From positions 1 to 43,302 of the IMG/VR virus record IMGVR_UViG_3300022223_000010: a stretch of DNA of 43,302 nucleotides, one strand, 5' to 3'. The position numbers and the translations under genes are program-made. Positions 30,884-39,300 of the stretch are shown piece after piece. Numbering within the stretch: the stretch's first letter is position 1; every line of letters begins with the position of its first letter. The stretch comes from a virus. The notes below the pieces were generated by a model. It ran no database searches. It was given only the letters and a program-made list of their open reading frames with translations, and was not told the DNA's origin.

Positions 30884-31390
30884 ATGGGCGCCCTGGTCCA
30901 CGCGCGCCTCGAGGGCGCCGACCTGCCGGATCCGGACGGCATCATCCGCGCGCAGCTGCTCCGTGCGATCACCGAGTCCGCGCTCCTGGTCGAGCGGCGC
31001 GTGAAGCTCAAGACGCCCATCGGCGTGACCGAAGTCGCGCGCGGCAGCATCGGCCACCGGATCCGCACGGGCCACGGCGTGGGACGCGGGATCAGCGTGC
31101 GCGCCGAACTCGGCTCGCCTGCGCGCCATGTGCCCGTGCTCGAGCGTGGACGCCGGCCGGGCCGCCGGCCACCGTCGCGCGCCCTGGAGCTGTGGGTGCG
31201 CCGCAAGCTCGGGATCCGCGACCCGAAGGAGGCGCGCGGCGTCGCGTTCGTCATCGCGCGCAAGATCGGCGACCGCGGCACCGACGCCGTGCGGATGTTC
31301 GAGAAGACGGCCGAGGAGAGCCAGGCCGACATCCAGCGCATCTTCGAACGCGCGGGGCTGAACATCGCCGTGCGTATCGCGAGTACGTGA
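30884..31390 (+). CDS. HK97 gp10-like tail completion protein (168 aa)
   Basis: The region LVERRVKLKTPIGVTEVARG, then SIGHRIRTGHGVGRGISVRA, PARHVPVLERG and a C-terminal ending in GLNIAVRI fits the HK97 gp10 / minor tail family, small proteins with a beta-barrel at the head-tail interface. ATG at 30884 directly follows the upstream stop. Confidence 0.7.
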   Translation: MGALVHARLEGADLPDPDGIIRAQLLRAITESALLVERRVKLKTPIGVTEVARGSIGHRIRTGHGVGRGISVRAELGSPARHVPVLERGRRPGRRPPSRALELWVRRKLGIRDPKEARGVAFVIARKIGDRGTDAVRMFEKTAEESQADIQRIFERAGLNIAVRIAST

Positions 31391-31393
31391 TCC

Positions 31394-31834
31394 ATGACGT
31401 ACACCGCGCGCGCAGACGAGCTCAAGGCCGCCATGGCCACCGTCGCCGGATCCGGCATCGTGCACAACCGCGGGCGCCTCGCGGCGAAGTGGGAGCTGTT
31501 CCTCGCGCTGTTCCAGGACCCGACGGCCGGGGGGCGCGTGCTGGGCTGGGAGATCACGCGCAAAGCGGGCACACCCGAGGAAGATCCCGACTGGCTCGAG
31601 CACTGGGAGCTGCGCCACTACCGGAGCTACGAGGACGCCGCGGCCAGCGAGCTCGCGTTCCAGGAGCACCTCGACGCCATGGTCCGCTACTTCCGCGACA
31701 ACCCGCGCCTGACGTGGGGCGTCGTGCCGCTCGGCATGGAAATCACCCTCGTTGACGAACGGAGTTTCGGCGGGGTCCTCGTCCACTACGCCGAATGTCG
31801 GCTCAACGTGACCTGTCAGTACGACCAGCTCTGA
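31394..31834 (+). CDS. Tail terminator-like protein (146 aa)
   Basis: Size, position between the gp10-like gene and the tail tube gene, and a central strand-rich region fit a tail terminator or completion protein; the end LNVTCQYDQL is typical of a beta strand. No motif is decisive. Confidence 0.5.
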   Translation: MTYTARADELKAAMATVAGSGIVHNRGRLAAKWELFLALFQDPTAGGRVLGWEITRKAGTPEEDPDWLEHWELRHYRSYEDAAASELAFQEHLDAMVRYFRDNPRLTWGVVPLGMEITLVDERSFGGVLVHYAECRLNVTCQYDQL

Positions 31835-31843
31835 GGAGGAGTC

Positions 31844-32017
31844 ATGGCCAAGAAGAAGAAGGAACCGCAGCGGCGCCGCGCGACGCCGAGCGAGCCCGAG
31901 ATCGTGCGCACCCGTGAGGCCGGCACCTACCCAGAGGGGAGGCGCGTCGAGCCCATCCGCGCGAAGTCGAACGACAGCCCCGCGGCAGCCGGGGAGGAGC
32001 TGAGCACCGATGCCTAA
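31844..32017 (+). CDS. Very small basic protein (57 aa)
   Basis: The product begins MAKKKKEPQRRRATPSEP and is basic and probably disordered. GAGGAGG precedes the ATG at 31844, and the stop overlaps the start of the tail tube gene (32010). It is too short for many ORF callers. A DNA- or capsid-binding role is conceivable. Confidence 0.55.
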   Translation: MAKKKKEPQRRRATPSEPEIVRTREAGTYPEGRRVEPIRAKSNDSPAAAGEELSTDA

Positions 32018-32987
32018 GACCCTACCGCTGACTCGCGCGTTCGCGTTCGCCGCCAAGGCCCAGGCGGCCCGCGGCGTGGACGCGGCACCGACCATGGCCG
32101 CCAACGCCATCCGCCTCGCGTCGTCCTTCGACGTGCGCGAGTCCTGGCTGAGCGACAACCTCGCCGACGGCGAGCAGACCGGCGGCAAGGGCACGTATCC
32201 GCCCGGCGAGAAGGCCGGCCGCGTGTACACGTTCCCGATCCGGCGACGCATGCGCGGACCCGGCGTCGCATACTCGGCCGCGGCCCTGCCCGCCGAGGAC
32301 GCGCTGCTCATGGCGCTCCTCGGCGTGCGCACCGACGACTTCACGCTCGGTACCGAGTCCGTGGAGTACTCCGGCACCGACGGCGCGGAAGCGCTGCTCA
32401 GCGTGCTCGCTCAGGACATGGGCCAGCAGTTCAAGGCCACCGACTGCGTGCCTGTGTCCGCATCGATCCAATGGGAAGCGGGCAAGTTCCTCGACCTCAT
32501 CGTCGAGCTCGAGGGCGTCGGCAGCGCGCCCACGCAGCAGGCGCTCGAGGCCGCCACGCTCGACACCATCAAGCCACCGATCTTCCGCGGCGGCGTGTTC
32601 TCGCTCGGCGGCGTCGCGCTCGCGCCCATCAAGGGCACGCTCGACTTCGGCATCGAGAAGTCCGACCCGACGCTCGACGGCACCGCGGGCGACGCGTGGG
32701 AGGGCTACCGCATCACCGACCGCACCCCCAAAGGCACCATGGAGGTGCAGGTCGTCGACCTCGCCACCTTCGACCCCTACGCGCTGGCGGCCGCGGGCAC
32801 CACGATGCCCTGGATCTACGACCTCGGTGACGAGCAGTACCGCAACGTGCGCATCGAGGCCGACCGGCTGAGCATCATGAAGGTCACCCCGGTCAACCGC
32901 GGGGGCGTCAAGGCGTGGAGCTTCGAGTACATGATCCACCGCGCCATCGCACCGTCCACGAAGGACCCCGTCATCAAGTACAACTGA
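32010..32987 (+). CDS. Major tail tube protein (325 aa)
   Basis: Beta-rich with repeated strands, with a central insert (SASIQWEAGKFLDLIVELEG), the pattern and size of siphovirus/Mu-like tail tube proteins. It lies between head-tail connector genes and the tail chaperone, the universal place for the tube gene in long-tailed phages. Confidence 0.7.
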   Translation: MPKTLPLTRAFAFAAKAQAARGVDAAPTMAANAIRLASSFDVRESWLSDNLADGEQTGGKGTYPPGEKAGRVYTFPIRRRMRGPGVAYSAAALPAEDALLMALLGVRTDDFTLGTESVEYSGTDGAEALLSVLAQDMGQQFKATDCVPVSASIQWEAGKFLDLIVELEGVGSAPTQQALEAATLDTIKPPIFRGGVFSLGGVALAPIKGTLDFGIEKSDPTLDGTAGDAWEGYRITDRTPKGTMEVQVVDLATFDPYALAAAGTTMPWIYDLGDEQYRNVRIEADRLSIMKVTPVNRGGVKAWSFEYMIHRAIAPSTKDPVIKYN

Positions 32988-33025
32988 CCCCGACCCCCAA
33001 CCCCACTGATCACGCGAGGGCATCC

Positions 33026-33553
33026 ATGCGCATCCCCACCCGACCCACCGAACTCCGCACCACGCTGCGCGACCACACCGGCCAGGACGACGCCCCGGTG
33101 TTCGTCTATCGGTTCCCCACGCCCGCGGAGGAGGCCGAGCTGCTCGTCACCTCCGTGAGCTCACTGAAGGCGGACCCCGCCGTATCCGAGCACCTCGCTC
33201 AGATCGAGGACCGCGCGGCGAAGGCCGCCGAGATCCAGCGCCTCTATCTCGAGGGCGAAGTCTCGACCAACGGTCAGTTCGGGCGGTACCTCTGTGAGTT
33301 GTTCGATCACTACATCCTGCGCATCGAGCACCTCGTCATCGGCGACGTACCGTTCCACCGCGACCGCCACCTCGAGGACATCCCGGGCGCGTGGAAGATC
33401 GAGGTCGCCCGCGAGATCCAGCAGCGCGTCGGCGGCTACCTCACGGAGCCCGAAGAGGGAAACTCATCCTCGCCGTCGAGCTCGGGCGTTCCGACGACTC
33501 CGGCGGCGCCGACCTCGGCCACGGGCGCTGCGGTGGAGGACGATGCCGGCTAG
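33026..33553 (+). CDS. Tail assembly chaperone, frame-0 product (gpG-like, 175 aa)
   Basis: A helical protein of typical chaperone length, starting at ATG 33026, which precedes the tape measure gene by one overlapping gene. A GGGAAAC heptamer at 33457-33463 is positioned in the right frame (G GGA AAC) for a programmed -1 frameshift, leading into the next frame. Confidence 0.75.
   Translation: MRIPTRPTELRTTLRDHTGQDDAPVFVYRFPTPAEEAELLVTSVSSLKADPAVSEHLAQIEDRAAKAAEIQRLYLEGEVSTNGQFGRYLCELFDHYILRIEHLVIGDVPFHRDRHLEDIPGAWKIEVAREIQQRVGGYLTEPEEGNSSSPSSSGVPTTPAAPTSATGAAVEDDAG
33457..33463 (+). promoter_or_regulatory. Programmed -1 frameshift site GGGAAAC
   Basis: The heptamer matches X XXY YYZ with the frame-0 codons GGA and AAC. 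Slippage joins frame 0 (146 codons) to the -1 frame (134 codons), producing a fusion of about 280 residues. GGGAAAC is a well-known slippery heptamer in tail chaperone genes. Confidence 0.85.
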
Positions 33554-33867
33554 GACCCGCACCGGCCATGGGGTGGCCCGTCGGCCTGCCCGATGCAGCG
33601 CTCCCGCTCATGGAGCGCGCGGGGTTCCGTGTGACCGGCGACGTCGCCTGGATGCCGCGGTGCCCGGCATCCTATATCTCGCCGTTCACCACGCTCATGC
33701 TGCACTGGTACCTGTGGCTCGAGCAGTGGCATCGCACGCCGCTCGACATGGGACTCACCGATCCGGCGCTCCTCGATCCGCGGTACCACGCGGCCATGGT
33801 CGTGCTCAAGCGCGAGACCATGCGCGTCGAGCGCGAGGAGCTCGAGCGGCTGCGCGCCGGGAAATGA
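33463..33867 (+). CDS. Tail assembly chaperone, frameshifted T-like extension
   Basis: The -1 frame reads LILAVELGRSDDSGG, then later a chaperone C-terminal domain with LMLHWYLWLEQWHRTPLD and AMVVLKRETMRVEREELERL. It lacks a strong own start, although ATG at 33568 is possible. It ends just before the tape measure gene, as gpT does. Together with the upstream frame it gives a gpG-T-like fusion. Confidence 0.75.
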   Translation, partial: LILAVELGRSDDSGGADLGHGRCGGGRCRLGPAPAMGWPVGLPDAALPLMERAGFRVTGDVAWMPRCPASYISPFTTLMLHWYLWLEQWHRTPLDMGLTDPALLDPRYHAAMVVLKRETMRVEREELERLRAGK

Positions 33868-33871
33868 CGCC

Positions 33872-35875
33872 ATGAGCGCGCGCACCATCGAGCTCATCCT
33901 CGAGGCCACCGACCGCGGCGCCGCGAACGCGGTCCACAAGGTGCGCACCGAGACCTCGGGTCTGAATACCGACCTGAACAGCATGAAAGGGTTCGCGGTC
34001 AAAGCGGCCGGCGCGCTCGGCATCGCGTTCGGCGCGCGCGAGGTGCTCTCGTTCCTGTTCGATACGAACCGCGAGACCGAGAAGCTGCAGGCACGGCTGC
34101 GCACGTTCGATGGCGAGCGCGCCGGCGCTGTCTTCGCCGACATCGAGCGGTTCGCCTCGAGCACGCCGTTCCAGATCGGCGAGATCACCGACGCCTACGT
34201 GCGGCTGCGCGCCATCGGCATCAACCCGACCGAGGAGACGCTCACGGCGTTCGGGGACACCGCGGCCTCCATGGGCAAAGACTTCGTGCAGTACGCCGAG
34301 GCCGTCGCCGACGCGTCGACCGGCGAGTTCGAGCGCCTGAAGGAGTTCGGCATCAAGGCCAACAGCCAGGGCGACCAGGTCGTGCTGCAGTTCCGCGGCC
34401 GCAGCCTCAAGGTGAAGAAGGACGCCGAGTCCATCGTTGACGCGCTCGAAGAGATCGGGAACACCGAGTTCGCCGGCGGTATGGCCGAGCAGATGGGCAC
34501 CATCGACGGGGTCATCTCGAACCTCATGGACAACCTCAGCACGCTGGCGCGCACCATCGGCGAGGCCGGGCTCAATGACCTCATCAAAGGGATCATCGGC
34601 GAGGTGCGCGATTTCACGGGGAGCGTCGCCAAGAACAAGGCCGAGATCGGCGCGTGGATGCAGTTCGTGATCAAGGCGATGAGCTGGGCCTGGGACATCA
34701 TCAAGCTCATCAAGGCCGGACTGACCGCGGCCATCGAAGCCGTGGGCGTGTTCTGGGCCATCGAGACGAACGCCATCCTCAAGCTCCTCAACAAGATCGC
34801 CGACGGCGTCAACTGGCTGCTCGACGGGTTCGACAAGATCCCCGGCATCGATATCGACTTCCGCATCGGCGGGTTCCAGACCATCGAGTGGGAGCACCTC
34901 CTCGCCGGCGCCGCCGACGAGCTCGGCAGCTCGTGGAACGGCGTGACGCGCGCGGTGGACGACACCACGCGCTCATACTGGCAGCTCGCGTTGGCCGGCA
35001 TCGCCGCCGCGGACGCGCAGACGGTCGCGGTATCGGCGGCCGGCGACGGACTCGGCGGCGGCAGCACGGCGCGCGGCGCGGCGCGCGGCACGGGCGGACT
35101 GACCAACAACAAGGCCGCGGTCAGCGCGATCTTCGGCGTCGACGCCGCCACGCCGAACTTCTCCGCGCCGCTGTTCGGCGAAGCGAAGGCCGCGCCGTTC
35201 AGCGCCGCGGGCGGAGCTGCCGCGGTACTCGGCGCCGACGCCATGAATCCGCTGGCGCTGCAGCACGCACAGATGCTCCTCCAGGTCGGCGAGACCTCGC
35301 GCTTGGTCGCGGCGGGCTATGCCCAGGACATGGAGCAGATGCGCGCGGCCACCGAGACGTTCGCCGACTCCGTGACCGGCTCCATCCAGGGCGGCGTCAT
35401 CGAGATCTTCACCGCGATGGGCCCGGCACTGCTCGGCAGCCTCGGGATCCTCGAGGGCGGCATGGGACAGCTCGGCGCGGCCGTGGCCAGCACGCTCGGC
35501 GACATCCTCGTCAATGCGGGCACCACCATCATCCTCACCGACAAGGGATTCATGGCGCTCAAGTCGTCGCTGCTCTCGCTGGGCGGCGGCGGCGGCATCG
35601 TGGCCGGTGCGCTGCTCATCGCCGCCGGCTCGGCCATGCGCTCGGCCGTCTCGGGGTTCGTGTCGAACCCGACCGGCGGCGGCGGCGGATCCGGACTCTC
35701 GTTTTCCGACCACGGACGCCTCTCGCGCGGATCCGCGCCGCAGGGGCGCGTCGAGGTGCATTTCCCCGCGGGACCTGCGCTCTACGACCCGACCGACTTC
35801 CGCCAGCGCGCCGAGTTCACGCGGTTCCTCCAGGACATCGCGGGCGACCGCGAAATCGTGTTCACGGGAGCGTGA
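33872..35875 (+). CDS. Tail tape measure protein (667 aa)
   Basis: Helical coiled-coil regions at the N-terminus (ATDRGAANAVHKVRTETSGL), hydrophobic segments in the second half (GIVAGALLIAAGSAMRSAVS) and the place after the tail chaperone identify a tape measure. By the usual 1.5 angstrom per residue the tail would be about 100 nm, in the siphovirus range. ATG at 33872 follows the chaperone stop by 4 nt. Confidence 0.85.
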   Translation: MSARTIELILEATDRGAANAVHKVRTETSGLNTDLNSMKGFAVKAAGALGIAFGAREVLSFLFDTNRETEKLQARLRTFDGERAGAVFADIERFASSTPFQIGEITDAYVRLRAIGINPTEETLTAFGDTAASMGKDFVQYAEAVADASTGEFERLKEFGIKANSQGDQVVLQFRGRSLKVKKDAESIVDALEEIGNTEFAGGMAEQMGTIDGVISNLMDNLSTLARTIGEAGLNDLIKGIIGEVRDFTGSVAKNKAEIGAWMQFVIKAMSWAWDIIKLIKAGLTAAIEAVGVFWAIETNAILKLLNKIADGVNWLLDGFDKIPGIDIDFRIGGFQTIEWEHLLAGAADELGSSWNGVTRAVDDTTRSYWQLALAGIAAADAQTVAVSAAGDGLGGGSTARGAARGTGGLTNNKAAVSAIFGVDAATPNFSAPLFGEAKAAPFSAAGGAAAVLGADAMNPLALQHAQMLLQVGETSRLVAAGYAQDMEQMRAATETFADSVTGSIQGGVIEIFTAMGPALLGSLGILEGGMGQLGAAVASTLGDILVNAGTTIILTDKGFMALKSSLLSLGGGGGIVAGALLIAAGSAMRSAVSGFVSNPTGGGGGSGLSFSDHGRLSRGSAPQGRVEVHFPAGPALYDPTDFRQRAEFTRFLQDIAGDREIVFTGA

Positions 35876-35878
35876 CCG

Positions 35879-36307
35879 ATGCCGCCTCGCTTCATGAAGA
35901 TCCTGTGGCCCGATCCGGGCTACGCCAACACCGCGGACTTCGTGTATCCGCTGCATCGGCCCATGCCGCGCAGCCGCTGGATCGGCGAGCGCGCCGAGGC
36001 GAAGTCCGGGGTCATCGACACCTGGGAGGAAGCCACCTACGAGGAGCTCGAAGGCGAGTTCCGGTACATCCCCGCCCAGGCCGAGGCGGGCGCCACCGGA
36101 TACCACGGCGCGGCCGGCATCAAGGCACTCTTCGCCTACGCCCAGGCGGGCGGCGTCTTCCAGCTCTGGACCGACCGGACCGACATCGGCACCGCGCATA
36201 CCTGTCAGCTCGTCGAGGGCACGCTCGAGCGCGGTGACTCGAAGCTGCAGATGTACACGCTCACGCTGCGCGTGCGCGATATCGACGGCACGGAGTTCGT
36301 CATCTGA
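35879..36307 (+). CDS. Distal tail-like protein (142 aa)
   Basis: A small beta-rich protein (FRYIPAQAEAGATGYHG, FQLWTDRTDIGTAHTCQLVE) between the tape measure and the giant tip gene, the place of distal tail / baseplate hub proteins. The stop overlaps the next start. Confidence 0.6.
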   Translation: MPPRFMKILWPDPGYANTADFVYPLHRPMPRSRWIGERAEAKSGVIDTWEEATYEELEGEFRYIPAQAEAGATGYHGAAGIKALFAYAQAGGVFQLWTDRTDIGTAHTCQLVEGTLERGDSKLQMYTLTLRVRDIDGTEFVI

Positions 36308-39300
36308 TGCCGCCGCTCGCCAAGGCCACGCGCTATGAGCTCACGCTCTTCAAGCCTCGCAGTGAGGACCCCACCGAGACGCAGCCCCTCGCGCAGCTCG
36401 AGGACGCGGCCCAGACGTTCGTCGTCACCACCGACCCGGCCGACGATCACCCGTATCTAGATCGCCCGAGCTGGCGCGGCGGTGAGATCAAGGTGCCGCA
36501 GCGCACCGTCGAGGTCGGCAGCGCGACCGTGCGCATCCTCGACGCGCGCGTGACCAGCAACCTCGATCGCTGGCTCACCCGGTTCCTCGGCGACGCGCGC
36601 GGCATGAACCGCCTCAAGGGGCTCAAGGCGCGGCTGCGCGAGTGGGACTCCGACAGCTCGAGCTGGGTCACCCTCTACACGCTGCGCGTGAACTCCGTGC
36701 GCATGGCCGGCTCGAAGTTGTGGGTCGACCTCGCGCTGAAGGATCTCGTGAAGGACCTCGAGACCGACGTGTTCGTCGGGCCCGGGCACGGGAGCCTGAG
36801 CTACGTGTCGCGCGGCGCGCTGCTCCCCGCCGGCCTCATCACACCGTGGGCCGGGATGCCCGCGCGCGTCGCACCGCTGCGCGGCGTCATGGTCGGCACG
36901 AACCGGATCCGCATCGATACCACTCGCGTGTCCGGGGGGCGCGACATCATCATCACGCCGCTGCGCGCCATGCTCTTCGATCCCGGGCTCACCGCGCAGC
37001 CCGTGCTCATGTCGTACCTGCCCGAGTACATCCGCACGGCGCGCGTGCACGTGAAGATCATCCAGAGCACGGCCAACCCGTTGCGCGTGGGCGAGGAAGG
37101 CGAGCTCTGGCTCGCGAAGACCATCCCGTGGGCGAGCGGCGGGTTCATTCCCACCGTCGTCGCCGTCGGGTTCGCCCTGGACGACAAGTTGCGCTGGCGC
37201 GCCCGCGACGTCGGCGTCCAGGAGCTCATTCCCGAGGACCCGAACTACATCGCCGCGCCCGCTGCCGACGACGTCGTCGAGTTCCACATCAAGGGCTACG
37301 GACCCGCGTCCCCCGGCGACCCCCTGCTCATCGGGCCCGTGCACCCGGCCGCGTTCGTCGAGGACATGCTCGCGGGCAAGTTCGGCCCGCTCATCGAGAA
37401 GCCGTGGGACGGCACCGTGGGCGAGCCCATGCTCACGTTCCCCAGCGACGCCGCCGCGTTCGCCACGCTCAAGGCGGACCCGTCGTTCGGTGAACTCTAT
37501 ATGGTCGCCACCGAGCCGGCCGAGTTGCGCGAGGTCGTCGAGAAGAACATCAATCTGCCCCACGGCCTGGGATATCGCATCGACGCCGACGGGCAGTATG
37601 TGCCCATCGACTGGCGCCTCACCGCCGCGCACGTCGCCGGTGTGCTCACCATCACCGACGAGGACCTCGCCGCCGGAGACGCCGAGGCGTTCGAGTGGGA
37701 GGACACGCAGGAGGGCGCCGTCACGCGCGTCGCCGTCAAGTACTACACGGACATCCTGCAGCCGTCCATCGACCTGGAGGCCGAGGAGGGCGCGGTGGAC
37801 GTGCCGTCCGTGCGATTCGAGACCCAGCAGCACGTCTCGCATTTCATCCTCAGCCGCTTCGGTCAGCTGCGCGATAGCGTCATCGAGGTCGACGCGCTCG
37901 GGATCCGTGACATCGCACTCGGCCAGCAGGACGGCGCATCGCAGCGCGTGAAGACTCAGGTCGCACGCGTGCCCGAGGGGTTCCGCTCCGCGTTCGGCAA
38001 CGGACCGGGGACGTTCTCGCTCCGGCTGCGGCGCACCGCGAACGTCGTGAGCTGCGTGGAAGGGTCGCTCCGCAAGATCGCCCTCTCGGTCATGCCCGAC
38101 CCGATCACACGCCGCCGCGGCGGCCCGCGACTCGCGCGCTGCTTGCAGCGCATCGCCGAAGGCCCGTACATCCGCCTGCGGTTCCTCGATCTCGGGTCCG
38201 ATACCGTTTCCGCACCGCCCGCGCTCGGCGTCGTCGTCAAGAACGCCACCGACCCGGAACACGCCGTCGATGTGCCCGTGACGCTCAACGCCAGCGTTGA
38301 GCCCGCCGTGGTCGAGTACGCGCTGACGGCGACCAGCGTGGTGGTGCGGCCCGCCGAGGACGACGCGGCATGGCGCTACGCCGGACGACTCGTGGCCACC
38401 GGAACCCTCGTGGCGCGGACCGTGCCCAGCGGCATGCGCGTGTGGCTGCGCGGTCGCACCGAGACGGCCGACATCGAGGACGCCAAGGTCCCGTCGGCCT
38501 GGGTGTTCCCCGCGGCGAGTTACGTCGACGTCGACACGTTGCCCGCGCCCACCGGGCTCGCCGTCGTCGCCGTCGGGCAGGCGCTCGTGGCCACGTGGAC
38601 GCCGGGACGCGCCGATCTGCCCGTGATGCCCGTGATCGCCCTCAACCCCGGTCCTGCCGTCAACGCCCTCGACGCACCACTACCGCTCGGATCCGAGCGC
38701 TACGTGTTCGATCAGCTCGCGGCCGGCACCTACATCGCGGGCATCAAACACGTCGACGGCGTCGGAGGCGAGTCCGCCGCCGCCACCGCCGTCGTCGCCA
38801 CCGCGGCACCCGCCCTGGCGACCGAGCCCACCCGCGTGCAGATCCGGCAGGGGCGCGGCGCCACCGGAGCTCAGGCCGGCTCGCCCACCAACTCCATCGG
38901 CTACGGACTCTGGGTCGGGTTCCAGCCCGCCGACGCCTACGCATCGCACCGCCTCGAGGTGTCCACCGACAGCCTGTTCAGCACGCTCGAGGTCGAGGTC
39001 GTACTCGATCCCGGCGTCACGCTCCACCCCGCGATCGTGCAGCGCGACGCCGCCGACGCCGTGCGCTACGTGAGAGTGCGCGCCGAGCGCGACGGCTACA
39101 CCCCCAGCATCTGGAGCGATATCGTCTCGGCCTGGCCCACCGAGCTGCTCCCCACGCCCGGTATCGATCAGTTCCCCGGCGGAAACGCCGATATCCGTGA
39201 GGGCGCCGGAGGGAAGATTGAGCTGCGCATCGGGCACGGCGGAGACACCGACACCGAGCGCGCGTACTTCGCCATCGTCAAGAACCCGGCGCTGCCCACC

